A stretch of 64,000 bases of DNA from Phytophthora hibernalis (GCA_012656075.1 JAAKBF010000037.1:124001-188000); one strand, 5' to 3'. Positions 43,950 through 55,186 are shown, counted from the first letter of the stretch. A program made the numbers and translations. The notes: generated by a model not told the origin, from the sequence alone.

Positions 43950-44525
43950 AACTGCCCCGGGCGTGATACGAGCCAGGCTGGTGAGTGTCTCGACCATCAG
44001 TCCGCTCTCCAACTTTCCTTCGGTTGCAAATCTCGTCGAGTCAAGTGGTGTCATTATCAGGAAGCCCGTCGAGGACACCACTGCTTCTCTCGCTGACCAG
44101 GTAAGCTTCCGCGCTTGGCATGCCCCTTGTCCTCACCCATGGCCATCTAACTCGCAGCGTGTGTGCGCTTGGCAGCTTTCCGTTTCGCTCTTACAGCTAC
44201 CGCCACCTCGTCGACTCGATTCTTCTCAGCGAGCTTATTTGCTCCTCAAGTTTTGTTGGCTTCCTCGAGCTCTGCTGCAGAGGCGTTGTTCACACATCGT
44301 CGGACCCACAGCGTGTTTCTTCGTTCAGACCCGTTGATCGACTCGCCGATGGATCTCCAGGAACCGGTCGATTTGACAAACTCGCTGGGCTCGCCGGAAC
44401 CTTCCGTCGCTGGGTCCACCCAAGCTCTGTCGCGCTCAGGCCCGGCATCTTCGGCGTGCGTGTGCTGGCCGTTTGCCAGCGAATCGTTGCGACGCTGCTT
44501 GCTCGGAGTTGCTCGGAGGAAGATT
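43950..44525 (+). pseudogene. Start of the gypsy antisense ORF (copy C)
   Basis: Plus strand, opposite to LTR C. An upstream open segment (VSVSTISPLSNFPSVANLV ... PVEDTTASLADQ) ends in CAG|GTAAGC at about 44099-44100, with an acceptor-like TCTTACAG near 44201, suggesting a spliced 5' exon that is also visible in copy A (GACCAG|GTACGC). The main start gives MDLQEPVDLTNSLGSPEPS at about 44349, matching copy A's MDSQDLVDLTNSLGSPEPS. The rest is lost after 44525. Confidence 0.6.
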
Positions 44526-45099
44526 GAAATGTGGTGTGGTGTAGTGTGGCGCGGCACCCACACGTTGACAATCGTGACGCCGTCGCATCACGTGGCCGAG
44601 CGTGCGCAGCCGTGCACAGCGGCAGAAGGGCATCTCGAACCGCCCTGTTTGTGTTTATTGTAGGAGATGTGCTACTGTGCTGCTCAAATTTTTACGTGTG
44701 TTTGTAAAATTTCCTCATGCCCGACTACATGTCCAGAACGAAGCCAAGGCTGATGCCAATCGCTCGACAACTCACAGCAAGAAAACCGGGTCGTCACGCC
44801 GGTCGACGGCCAACCTCTTGCAAATAGAGAACTTTCGGAGAGCCCAAATTGACCAGATTTCAGATTCAGTTTGAGATACGCGACGTTTAGGATACCAACC
44901 TAAACTCAAACGCGGCTAGGTCTACGATAACGCACGTCTATCTTAAGACATCGTGGGCTCATTTGCAAGATGGTGTTTGTTCCACCGAAGCTGTCGGCGG
45001 AGCAGGCTATTTTAGTGGTTGCATCTGTGTGGGTGCTGGCAAGAAAAACAAGAGACTGAGCCTTCAAAGTTGTTGACTGTAGCAAGTGAATTTGGTCGA
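44526..45099. other. Junction region without recognised gene
   Basis: Begins with a TGTGG-rich tract resembling an LTR start but too short to call. The plus ORF 44602-44874 has no motif. Nothing else recognised. Confidence 0.4.
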
Positions 45100-45660
45100 G
45101 GCACGGCGCCCTACAGTCGCGTCGTCAAGGCAACAGCACAGCTCATCGTCAACCAGCATCGCGATCTAGTTTACTTTAACTATCACCTGGTACATCAACG
45201 GATCAACATGTATGCAGCAGCTATTCATACAAAAGGGTCTCAACATCATCCACGGCTGCAAACTTCTTTCGTTGATGTACCTAACAACCTGCACTCGACC
45301 AGACCTTGCTTTTGCAGTGGGTCAATTGAGCAGATTCGTGCAGAACCCGACCCAGCAGCACATTGGTGCAGCAACACGTATGTTACGATACCTGATTGGA
45401 AGTAAAACTCAAGGGATCGTATACACAAGACCAAAAGCAACAAACCAGAACCGAGAATTGAGGATTGATGTGTTTTGGGATTCTGACTGGGGTAACGACC
45501 CCGACACGAGAAAAGGATCACAGCATTTGTGCACTGCATGGCTGGTGGGACCATCTCGTGGGCATCCAAGCGTCAGAGCATATTGGTGCAGTCAACCGCT
45601 GAAAATCTTCTTTTCATTTCACGACCGGCTACTTTCTATTACCGGTGGCTTTTTTCTATG
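45100..45660 (+). pseudogene. Copia RT end and RNase H fragment
   Basis: LSLMYLTTCTRPDLAFAVG, RFVQNPTQQHIGAATRMLRYL, GIVYT and DVFWDSDWGNDPDTRKGS (RNase H Asp of the usual GYSDADWA) with AWLVGPS following. Pattern equals the Copia segment inverted at 18187-18892 but of another family. It ends near 45600; 5' pol absent. Confidence 0.75.
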
Positions 45661-45764
45661 AGTGCAGCTACATTGTATTTCTATGGCTATAATTGATTTC
45701 GAAGCTGTTCGAAATGTATGTAGCGTTCAAAGGAGGGTGCACCTTCGTCCTCCTCCCAACAACC

Positions 45765-46079
45765 ATGCCGTCCCGCCCAAACGAATCTGCCACATCCGAT
45801 GCCTGCCACGTCTACCTCCTCCGATAGACGTCGAGGTTGCTCGTGGAGTGGGCCATGTCGGTCTACTTGCTTCCACCGTCGTTGATCTGCCCTATGTGCA
45901 CGATGTCCATGCGCTTGGACATCGATCACGAGCGCTGGCGTTGCTCTCGCGCGGCGTGCCGGACCGAGCGCAGCATCCGTACAAGGACGTTCTTCGCTAA
46001 CAGTAGGCTGCCTCTACGGAAGCTAGTTCGGCTGCTATGTTATTGCGAACGGTTTCATCAACAATCCCCTCTCGGTTAA
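45765..46079 (+). pseudogene. Merlin/ISXO2-like transposase N-terminal zinc ribbon
   Basis: From ATG 45765 with one TAG near 45819. ICPMCTMSMRLDIDHERWRCSRAAC is a CxxC...C-x4-C ribbon followed by SIRTRTFFANSRLPLRKLVRLL, the lead-in of IS1595/ISXO2-type and eukaryotic Merlin transposases. Catalytic DDE part absent. Fragment. Confidence 0.6.
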
Positions 46080-46562
46080 ATGCGATTATGAAATGAGCAA
46101 AAGTGAGCCCCCTCCGTTTCTGCTTATGTTTTCGACACTTTTCTGCTTATGATTTCGCCTCTTTCCTGCTCATGTTTTTCAGCTCATTTCGAATGTTCGC
46201 CCCCTAATAGGTCGAAGTAATGCGGTGTCACAAAAGTTTGAGTGGTGCAAACTAAAATAGGATCCACAAAATTTGTATCGCCTAAGTCGGAAAAGTCGCG
46301 ACGCGAAAGGTCGCATGGTATTCGTGAAGAGTCGCAGCATGATTTAGGATAGGCTAATTAATATGCGATACAGAATAGGATCGGAGAAGGTGTGCTTACA
46401 GTAAGAGACACAGTATTTGGTCGAAAAGGAGCGACACGAAAGGTCGTATGGTATTTTGGAATTATCACAGAATAGGACGATATTTCAAAGGTTATTATTG
46501 AAAGGATAGGATATGTTCTTGAATGTTTAGTGGGGAATTAAGAGGCTATATGATTGGCTAAG
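46080..46562. repeat. Non-coding with short tandem and direct repeats
   Basis: Three tandem units of about 23 bp (TTTCTGCTTATGTTTTCGACACT type) at 46117-46186. Direct repeats of CGAAAGGTCG-ATGGTATT at about 46300 and 46438, each after a GCGAC word. No gene. Confidence 0.6.
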
Positions 46563-46564
46563 TA

Positions 46565-47489
46565 CACCCCGCGCCAGGTTAAATCAGCCACCCCTTTTTG
46601 TGACTGTAATTCTGTCAATGTTTCGAGTTGACGCTCGCTGTTTGGATATGTTCGATCTATGATTTGTAGAAATACGCTACTTGTGTTAACGCGCTCGTTT
46701 TAGCAATCCTTGGCATGGCCCCCATACAAGTGGCCATTTTGGCACTGCGCCAGATTAAATCAGCCATGTAGTTACATACAAAAATCAAGTATATCATTAG
46801 GATGGTGAAATTGGTAGTACGTCTTGTTGCTTTTCTTGACTATGACTTCAACGCACCGGCGGCGCATTGATTCAATGAGAGACATTAGCAAGGCAGTTGG
46901 TATAGCTTCCCAAGCCTCAAACAGTGCAGCCTTTAATGGAGGCATGCTATCGAACTGTGTTCCATTAATCGAAACTCTCCTACCCATAATGGTCCAAAAT
47001 TCCCTATCGGGTTTAGATCTGGTGCGTTATAGGGCAATATTACGACCACTGACCCTAGCGTAGGTAGAGGCGTTCGATTCGTCCGCCCTCGCGCTCCGTC
47101 AGCCTTGGCTTCTACGTGGTGGGTGAGGGATGCTTCTATGCAGGTGGAGGGCTTCGCCTTAGGTAGAGGGGGCTTCCTCGTCCCTCGCTGCTTGCCAAAT
47201 GATCTCGATCCACGTGTATGTACCTGTTCTCCATACAAAACCAATTTCACCATCCTAATGATATACTTGATTTTTGTATGTAACTACATGGCTGATTTAA
47301 TCTGGCGCAGTGCCAAAATGACCACTTGTATGGGGGTCATGCCAAAGATTGCTAAAACCAGCGCGTTAACACAAGTAGCGTTTTTCTACAAATCATAGAT
47401 CGAACATATCCAAACAGCGAGCGTCAACTCGAAATATTGACAGAAGTACAGTCACAAAAGGGGTGGCTGATTTAACCTGGCGCGGAGTG
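46565..47489. mobile_element. Tc1/mariner-like element, internally deleted, 250-bp TIRs
   Basis: Flanked by TA dinucleotides (46563-46564 and 47490-47491). Terminal inverted repeats 46565-46815 and 47240-47489 agree except for a few substitutions and small indels, starting CACCCCGCGCCA / CACTCCGCGCCA. Total 925 bp, so only part of a transposase remains between them. The repeats share an inner sub-repeat GCCAG(G/A)TTAAATCAGCCA at both ends of each TIR. Confidence 0.85.
46772..47253 (-). pseudogene. Tc1-like transposase C-terminal fragment
   Basis: VVILPYNAPDLNPIGNF (third catalytic-domain block; the usual final acidic residue after NPI is Gly here) followed, after a shift near 46985, by AWEAIPTALLMSLIESMRRRCVEVI, the conserved Tc1 C-terminus. 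First two Asp blocks deleted. The frame extends into the left TIR. Confidence 0.8.
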
Positions 47490-47491
47490 TA

Positions 47492-48345
47492 TACACACAT
47501 ATATAATCAATAGAAAAAACACACATCGTACTTCATAAGGATACCTACTAAGTAAGACACAATTTACCGAGGGATGTTAAGTGGAGAGGAGGACGCGTGG
47601 CACAATGCTCTCCTTGAAAGTCCTCCACACTTCCAAACGGACGGCCAAATAACTAGGCTAACACGGTCGAATCATCGATCCAGCTAGTCAAAGCCGAAAC
47701 ATCGGAGACCAGATCTTGTGCACTGCTGTCCGCGACGACAGCGAAAACCGCCCTCTTTGACAGCTAGTTCAAGTTCAGTGAGGACCCCAAACGAGCCTAG
47801 CTCATTGAACTCGTTCATTTCTCAATCTGCCGCCAACGCAGCCATCGAGGACGAACACTCGTCGTGCGCGGCGGGGTCGAGATCTTGTACACACCCATCT
47901 TGGTTCGGAGTCGTTACTGCAACATAATCCCAAGAGATAGGGAGTGGAGGGTGGCACCAAGCCCAAAACGCTAGCCTATCTGAACCTTGAGTTTACAGGA
48001 ACGAATGAAAAATCCAAAGCAACCCCCATGAAGCGTTTACTTACATCACACTTGTTTAATAGGGGTGAAACTATCCGCAGGCCATTAGTTTTAGCGATCA
48101 GGACGACTGAAACTCTGACTGCCATTCCAATCTTGGGAGATGAGGGAAATGACATCCATCCTCCCAATCTCTTCGTGAAAAGGGTTAGGACGTACATAAA
48201 AATAGACGTTATTTCATTTACCAGGTTGATGTATTGCTATAAGAGCCCAAGTTTTGCTGTAAGAGCTGTTGTTTGGTTGTGTCTATGTTGCAGTATTGGG
48301 ACCCATCTCGGTCAAGCCTTCTCAAAGCATCCACGGATGTTATTA
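47492..48345. other. Stretch without recognised gene
   Basis: Plus ORF 47944-48444 (166 codons) overlaps the MULE TIR and has no motif; it is not called. A minus segment near 47840-47690 (LTELELAVKEGGFRCRRGQ) is protein-like but unassigned. Confidence 0.35.
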
Positions 48346-48428
48346 AAGAGACCGGGTTTACATCACGATTTATCCAAAGTTACCGTGTTTGGAATTCTGC
48401 TCAGTGATTGGAGGAAATTATTGTGCGG

Positions 48429-50640
48429 TCTACCCAAAATTTGATTGGGCGACAAACCGAACCTACATAAGAGCATTTAATCATGATATTAGGCAGGGTG
48501 TCTGATATCACAGCATATTGTACGACAAGGTGCAGTTTGCACCAGACACAGCAAGAAATAAAACCTATGTGTGGATCATTTAGTAGATCTAGCCTTCATA
48601 CCAAGAACGTGTTCCCCACCCTCAACAGCGTCGACACCATATCGCAACGTATGATAACACAAGGTTTCCTCACGGTCACCTGCACATAAGACTTCCCAAG
48701 TGGCATGCGATACACCACACGCTGCTACTCACCGAGATCGCATTTCACAGGATGGATCACTCACCACAAACAGTAGAAGAGCGCTGACTGCAACTCATCA
48801 TACAGCCGATCATTAAGTGAACGGTTGGGCAGCGTGATGTATCAGGAAATACACTGGAAGACTTTGTAGCGAATGATGCTATATTTGATGCTATCGTACA
48901 CAAACTACGGAGAAAATATGCCTCGCACTAAAGAACTGGTAACGAAGCGGGATGAGAATTGACCTATCAAAGAGCAGGCTTGGAATCGCGTGATGTAAAG
49001 TGGCCCCGCCATCTTGTCCCGAGGTCCAAGTCAGAGCAAGCATGGAACGGCCGTAGTATGTCGCTCCGCGGAGGGTCAGTGGTAATATTCATATATGACT
49101 ATGAACTAATGATTTAAAATTCTGCGCTTACGAGGCGTTTATGAAGGCCTGCGTTCGACCTGTGGAGACGGATTGTGCAGAAAATTCGTTGCGTGAGGTC
49201 GTGGAAAGGCTCTGACTGGGATAACGAGGAATCTTGTCTACTCTTACTGTCACGCACTCACCCGTAGCCGTTGGGGCGGGCTGCTAGCAAAGTTCGTTGG
49301 GGTGAATCGGGACCGAGAAATACGGGGCGGACGTGGTCTAGGGCGAGCACTAAACGCAAAAGATATAAAGTACTTTCTTGTTAACACTCGTCTGCTTGCA
49401 GGTAAATGTACGACTGATCTCAAAACACTACTTGTCGGCCGCTCACCGAGCCTGCCTTCTGCGTGACACCTCGTCCGCTGTGCACAGTTGTCACTCCCTT
49501 GGTGCCATCCCTACTCGTGCATGACAACCCGCCGGACCCGTACTCGATGGACCCCGCTTCACCTTGTGCGGCTCCTGTTCCTTGACTGTCCGTACAGCCT
49601 CCTGGCCAATGGTCCGGTAGCCAGGGTGCGGGACACTACATGTTGAGTCAATTTTTGGACCCCTAAGCGATCATATGCAGCCCCATCTCAAGGGGGCCAT
49701 CGCTCGTGTCGAGCAGCCCTTCGGGGACTCGTGTGATGATGTAGCTGTGGATTTCTCGCGCTAGCTAATGTTGAACTGCCCGAACATACGAAAGTGACAT
49801 GCGGACTGGATGAGTCGATACGGATCCAGTGTGCCGTACGTATAGATAGTGACTGTGAGATTAGGATATACCCTGTCCAGACATCTCTGACATCTGATGA
49901 GTCTAAGATATAAAAATGATCTTGGAGAATGTATTCCGATTACCATCCTGCCTCAACTTCGGCCAAGTACCAAGCATAACCCATGAAGAACCTTAATTAT
50001 ATAGGGATTGAGAGCCGTTTGGCTCTAAACTATGTGTGAGACTCGTCTTCCTGGTTTATCATGAGCACTGGGTCGTTCTCTAAATCAGGTTACAAATCGA
50101 TTCTCCTTAGACACCGGATCTGTTGGATCTAAATGCATCTCTAACAGTTCGAACCAGTTGTATTGTCCCCCTCCCGCCCCCCAAATCCAGGCCTAAATAC
50201 TCGAGGGCCTATACTAGGATGAATTACTTAAAGCGGCCGAATGTTTCGACAAACAACGGCACTTCGATGAGCACAATGAGTTTTTGCCCAATCCCAGGTA
50301 TTCATTTATTTCGCTGTATGTTTGCCCGTTAGAAAATATCCCCACTCTGGACTTGTTCAACCTGCATGGTAGGAGTACCATACAAACGCACGACAGCTTT
50401 CCCCGTTACAAGCTTGGACCAAGTTTCTGTAAGATTTCGCGTTGAATGAGAACAAGTCTGTGCATCTATCGAAGAATGTTAAACAGGGGGATCTAAGAAG
50501 ACATGGGTATGTACCGACGACGACTGTCCTTGGTATGTTATCCTTTCGTTCCGTCCAAAACCACAAACGAGCAAGCAGTCAAAACTGAGCCATATCCCGC
50601 AAGCATCCTGGTTTGTCAGTGCTCTGTGTCTTGCCCACTC
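48429..50640. other. Long non-coding interior of the MULE
   Basis: No ORF with motifs on either strand over about 2.2 kb; longest is 69-70 codons. A C/T-rich tract at 49430-49620 precedes a patch of mixed composition. Possibly filler DNA picked up by the element. Confidence 0.4.
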
Positions 50641-50656
50641 TGATATATGTTCAAGT

Positions 50657-52053
50657 TTGGGCTCATGTTCAACCCGACAATTGAAGGAGACAAAAGGATT
50701 CAAGGCTAGTTTGGTAGATGGCCTAAGTTGTGCGCGAGAGCGAGTTGTTAATTCAGCTCGTGAAGTTGATGGCCTGGACGTGACACACATGCAAGCTGCC
50801 GTATACAAAGCGATTACCCAGGCCAAAACAGCCCGTCGCCAGAAAGCTCAAGATGCATACAAAACACTTGTCAGTTGGCTCCACTTTGCTTGGTTCTTCG
50901 CTAACTGTTTCGCTGCCGGTATCGATCTAGCCAATGTGGCCGTCTTTAGTGATCGCGGAAAGCAGCTAAATGCTCAAGTGCTGCTTGATCGAATCGGATT
51001 GAAAATGAATTTGAAGTTTTGTAGTCTTCATGTCGCCTTCAATGTAGCGTCAAGGTTCCGTCTCAGCGAATCGGACAAGGAGATGTCTCGGATATTTGTG
51101 CAAAAATTGCAACAAGTCTCGACTCGTACTCAATTTGAATCTGTACTACTTGACATTCGTGAAGCCTTCCCCGCTCCCATCATGCCAGGAACTGCTGATG
51201 AAGAATTTGTCAGTGACTATCTTAAAAGATTCATCCTACCAGTTGGACGTTGATGGGCAACTATTGCCTTTCAGTGGCCGAAGTGGAATGGTTCCAGAAC
51301 GATTGGCCTAATACATCGTCGTTCGGGGACCCTCTGCCTTTATTTGGAGTCAAGCCAACGAGTGCGGTTGAAGGTCAAAACAATGCGCTGTTATCATCCG
51401 GCCTACGAGACAGTTTTCCGCAGACTGCATTTGAAATATTTGGTAAGGAAGGTATTACAACTTTGGTTAGCAACGCGACCAATGCTTGGCGACTCGCCAA
51501 GCACTAAGTTACTGCGAAGAAGCTGTACGACCTGGAACAAGGACGAAGGTCAATCAGTATTAGTGCAGCCGAACGCACAACTCACTGTTACGGAATGCAA
51601 TCCACTTACCGTTGACGGCTCCATTGCACGCGATACTTGAGTTTTCGAAGTAAACCTGGCTTCCAAAACGTGTACACGCTGTCGTGTGCGTGAACATCGT
51701 TTAGTTCCTTGTCGTCATCTCCTCGCTGCCAATCGTCACATGGTCACTAAACACAACGTGGTAAAGCCGAGCACCGAGTCATTCTTTTTCCAGCGTACAC
51801 TCTACAAACGTATGAAGCCACATTTCAACAAATTAACATTGGATTGCCTCTAGAAAGCGAATTAAAGCATGACAACCTCGTACAACCATCACCGCTGTAT
51901 CGGCAAGCAGGAGGAATCCGAGCCTACTGCGACCGCGGGCTGACAAAGCCAAGCGTCAAAAACGAATTCGCAGTAATGGTGAATCTCGCTGCAACAGCAA
52001 AAGAAGTGATTCATTATTGTAGCACACATCCGTCGTCGACGCAACAGTGTTAA
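50657..52053 (+). pseudogene. MULE transposase (SDRGK type) with SWIM-like end
   Basis: Frames 50657-51253, 51250-51507 and on. Landmarks: ANVAVFSDRGKQLNAQ (catalytic Asp, near 50945-50965), NLKFCSLHVAFNVASRF (C-x2-H), FGVKPTSAVEGQNNALL (the G-x-x-T-N/SAVE-NN block), then TCTRCRVREHRLVPCRHLLAANRH near 51668-51740, a C-x2-C...C-x-H finger. The first catalytic block is missing; QTA RRQKAQDAYK leads directly into the core. Shifts near 51250 and 51505 and several stops to 52053. It is a separate MULE family from 38883-41045. Confidence 0.7.
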
Positions 52054-52329
52054 ACTCATTTTATGCGGACGACATACGTGGTCACGTACCCACTCAACGA
52101 AACGAATACCATTGCAGCATTAGCAAAAGTGCAGATCACAACGCTGCTCGCTGCACGCAACCATCAGCTGAAGTAGAAGATCCGGTCGAAAGAATAGTCC
52201 CAGGCATATACGTTGTAGGGATCAGTCCGTTTGTGGTGTGTGGGGTTGCGCATCTATACGATTCTTAACCACAGGTAACATCCAACATGCACCGAAAGAA
52301 TTAAATTTAAATATCAAACGACCGTCATT

Positions 52330-52860
52330 CAATTTGTAGATAAATACGTACGCATTAATCGGGTGAAGTGCTGCTCGATAGAGTTTAGTGCTGCAGTCTC
52401 CGTAGTCAAATACGTGAAGAACTGGGGCTTCTTGATCCAGTCCACGTCGTTTGAAGCCGCCCCAACTTTCTATCGCGAACTGAAACGGGCAGCATCGCTT
52501 AGCAATTCACGTAGAGGAAGTCTGCAGGATTGTTAGGCTCGGACATGGACAATGTCGGAGCCCACGTTCACGATACCCTGTCGGTTGTCGGCGCCGAGCA
52601 CCATGGTACGATTCTTCGACATTTCTTCGGGGAAGCATTGGTAGATCTGCACCAGCTCCTGGATACGGAGACAGGGGGTCCTGCACGAACGACAACCCCA
52701 TCGACACTGCGTCGTTGTACATGTACATAACGATGCCTTGGTCGGGCTTGACAGTCGTGTCGAACTTGAACCCCAGCCTACTCGATTCAAGACTGTGGGT
52801 AGCTGTGTCCGCAGTCTGGCGGTCGTCAGCGATAACTTGCTGTGCTCTCATGTCCTGTTA
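52330..52860 (-). pseudogene. Gene-like fragment beside MULE TIR (possible capture)
   Basis: Unrecognised. Reads ATHSLESSRLGFKFDTTVK, QGIVMYMYNDAVSMGLSFVQ, then in the next frame QELVQIYQCFPEEMSKNRTM and GIVNVGSDIVHV. A downstream piece reads WIKKPQFFTYLTTETAALNS. The peptide looks like a conserved cellular protein and not a transposase, and it lies on the strand opposite to the transposase, 100 bp inside the right TIR. One shift near 52700 and stops at 52533 and 52465. Confidence 0.45.
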
Positions 52861-53036
52861 CTTGGTGTGCACTTGTAATACTGACGGGAGGACTAACGCA
52901 AGACGCACGTCCGCGTTCGACTCGAGCTGGGAGCCGTAGCGGCACTGGGCGTGGAATGCGCAATAATTTCCTCCAATCACTGAGCAGAATTCCGAACACT
53001 GGATAAATCGTGATGTAAACCCGGTCTCTTTTGATA

Positions 53037-53451
53037 AACATCCGTCTGGAACATCCACACCAGCAACGCCTGAGCCAAGTTCCGAAGGGGCCGGTGATAA
53101 CTACACCGGACAGGATTTGTTTACTTTTGTCGTCTTGTAATCAACAAAGGACGAATGCCATGGGCGTACAAATCTAAAAAATGGCAGGGCCTCCACGTTT
53201 GTCTGGCGCCCTGTTGGGCCCCAACTTGGGGGTAACTTACCCGGTAAGGTAGCAAGTTGGACATCACAGAACGCAGGTAAATACAGCGATCCATTTTACC
53301 GGTAGAGAGATTCAACTTCGGCTGTGCGCGGAATTTTTGTAACAGTAGCGCGTCTCGAGTCTCTGTCGAGTCTCTTCGCGCACGAGGTCTTTCAGCCAGC
53401 ACTTCGAAGTAGAATGTATTATTATGTATTAATCGAAACCGAATGAAGTAT
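53037..53451. other. Stretch after MULE, no gene
   Basis: The minus ORF 53121-53480 overlaps the end of the following gene in another frame and has no motif. A short GGGTAACTTACCCGGTAAGGTA palindromic tract lies near 53230. Confidence 0.4.
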
Positions 53452-54894
53452 TTATTCAGCGAGCAATCTCTGCAAGCCACTTACTGTCGCTCGAATCCGA
53501 TAGCACAAGATCCGAAATTGATCGTGGTCCAACGAGTCTATCGTATTCCCGTCTCGGTCGTTGCATAAATCGTTGCGAATCTCCGAGAATGCCTTCAAGT
53601 CCGCAGTGAGCCCCCGTCCCTTGACCACATTGACCTCCTTCATCTTGTGTGCCGTAAAGCTTTGCTTGGTTTCCGCCGTCGATGTATCGTCTATCAGAAA
53701 TATTGAAAAAGTCAACGTTAAAATAGCTCACCGACGAATAACCTAGAACCTTCGTCTTACCGTAGTAGGGATCTGCATTTTGCTCTGCAAACTGCTCAAC
53801 CCAATGTTTCGTAAGGCCGCACTCCATATAACACGAAAGTTTTAGTTCTAAGTAAGCAAGTCGGCCCATCAATTCCCGTACGCAACGATGTTCAGCTCGA
53901 AGGTCTAGACGAAGTGCGTGTTCAATGCGCGATGCTTCGTTGAGTGCAGATCCCAATCTGTCCAAACTTCGTCGATGATCGGTCGAAATGGTTTCTTCAT
54001 TCGCCAACAAATATTTCACTCTCTCCGTGGCCCTTTCCCGCTTCGCTACCTCTTCTGGGTGCAGCAATTTCCATCTAGACAGCTCCTCCTTCCATTCCGA
54101 ACTCGTTTTGACATGTGCCCCGCAAGTACCTTCGCGTTGTTCGAGGAGAGCTTCCTTAAGATAATCAACAATATCCTTCTCGTGAGCAGCTAGGTCCTTA
54201 TCGTGGTGCTTGAACGTGGTGAAGTGCGGGCTGTATGATAATCGAACGTAATCTACCGGCCTTCCGGAATTCCTCGCAGCTTTGTAGCTGTCTGCAAGCA
54301 AGATTTTCTGCGTCGGTGATAGGACGAATGGCTCCGATTCCAATCGACGCCCATATTGACGCTTTCCGCATTTGTCCCTTCGCAATTTTATCTTGAAAGC
54401 TATGCAAGCTTCCTTCACTTCCTTGGTTGTAAGTTCCCGTACAGTAAAATCGTTAGCACCGAACGATCGCTCGTCTGACCACTCCTCCACTCTTACAGGC
54501 CATTCTGAACTCGGCGGTTGCGAAGGAGGCGTGTCAGATGTGCCCAAGCAATAATTGGGGCTCTGGTCGCGAACAGGGGCGGGGTTGGTTGGAAGTGAAT
54601 TATAGAAATGGCCAAACGGAGCATTGAAGGCCTCCTTTTCACTTGAAAACATGGGGCGGCTCTTCTTCGCGGGTCTCGCTGTCTCCCCGTCAGTGTCCGT
54701 GCTGCAGCAGACTGTAAGGGAACCCCATCTTGGCGATATTCGTCTGTTGAACGGTCTGCAAAAGCAAGCGGGTGTAAATATTGCGATGACGATGGCGCTG
54801 GAGCTCTGTACTCACATGTCACGCTACCTCCCTTCCTCATCCTTTTGGCGGTGTGTTGATCGCAAATTGTAGCAGCTCGTAGACACTTTACCAT
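53452..54894 (-). CDS. Three-exon gene of unknown function, intact
   Basis: Unrecognised, but the best-preserved gene here. Exons 54894-54816, 54711-53761 and 53690-53452 total 1269 nt (422 codons plus stop). Introns 54712-54815 (GTGAGT...TTACAG) and 53691-53760 (GTAAGA...TGATAG), both phase 1, restore a single frame. Residue features: a basic patch (AKRMRKGG) near the N-terminus, PAKKSRP, a Pro/Ser-rich segment (TSDTPPSQPPSSEW), and a long helical, charged part with likely coiled coil (EWKEELSRWKLLHPEEVAKRERATERV; LGSALNEASRIEHALRLDLRAEHRC). ATG 54894 chosen as first in frame; a TTG-initiated extension to 54981 is also open. It lies downstream of, and collinear with, the Helitron, so it may be Helitron cargo. 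Nuclear location is a guess from the basic patches. Confidence 0.6.
53691..53760 (-). other. Intron 2 of the three-exon gene
   Basis: 70 bp, GTAAGA...CTGATAG. It can also be translated through, but splicing gives the more protein-like C-terminus (HKMKEVNVVKGRGL). Confidence 0.6.
54712..54815 (-). other. Intron 1 of the three-exon gene
   Basis: 104 bp, GTGAGTAC...CCCTTACAG, phase 1; joins the basic N-terminal exon to exon 2 in frame. Confidence 0.6.
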
Positions 54895-54992
54895 CGCGCG
54901 GCACGTTCGCAATTCGCGTATTCTTTGAAAGGTCTCTTTTTCAGTAAGAGGTCGTCCCCAAAATAGTATGCATTTTTGCAATGGATTCTCCT

Positions 54993-55186
54993 ATAACCGC
55001 ACTGAATTACTGGAAACCGCACGCTGTATTCGCTGAAATCCACCACTGAATTCGCTGAAAACCGAACACAGATTTCGCTGAAAAACGAACACACAATTCA
55101 CTGAAAACGGCACTGTATTTGCTAAAAACGCCCTTAATTCCCTGAAATATGACTGCACTGAAAGCACCGTAATGAATTCACTGAAA
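54993..55186. repeat. Degenerate minisatellite, about 8 units of 23 bp
   Basis: Units end in TTCGCTGAA or TTCACTGAA preceded by ACCGNACAC-like sequence (for example near 55030, 55052, 55075, 55100, 55121, 55180). It lies 100-290 bp upstream of the ATG at 54894. Confidence 0.8.

Larger units (their letters stand above)
48346..53036. mobile_element. MULE with about 80-bp TIRs, possible gene capture
   Basis: 48346-48428 and 52955-53036 are inverted copies (GAGACCGGGTTTACATCACG outer part; TTTGGAATTCTGCTCAGTG inner part, few mismatches and an 8-bp length difference). Between them lie a MULE transposase (plus) and, next to the right TIR, a minus-strand gene-like fragment. No identical 9-bp flanks were found, so ends may be eroded. 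Confidence 0.6.

Noticed and set aside
44534..44560. TGTGGTGTGGTGTAGTGTGG as a fourth LTR start
   Set aside because: Similarity to the LTR terminus is confined to about 15 bases of low-complexity TG-rich sequence, with no LTR body after it.
44602..44874. Histone-H3-tail-like reading (SRTK ... ARK) near 44740
   Set aside because: Only a few residues match, with no histone fold behind them and no conserved order.
47944..48444. 166-codon plus ORF
   Set aside because: Overlaps a MULE terminal inverted repeat and has no family features.
53121..53480. 119-codon minus ORF
   Set aside because: Overlaps the last exon of the three-exon gene in another frame and extends into non-coding flank.
54994..55186. 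CRISPR-like array
   Set aside because: Eukaryotic context, units too degenerate and without unique spacers; a minisatellite.
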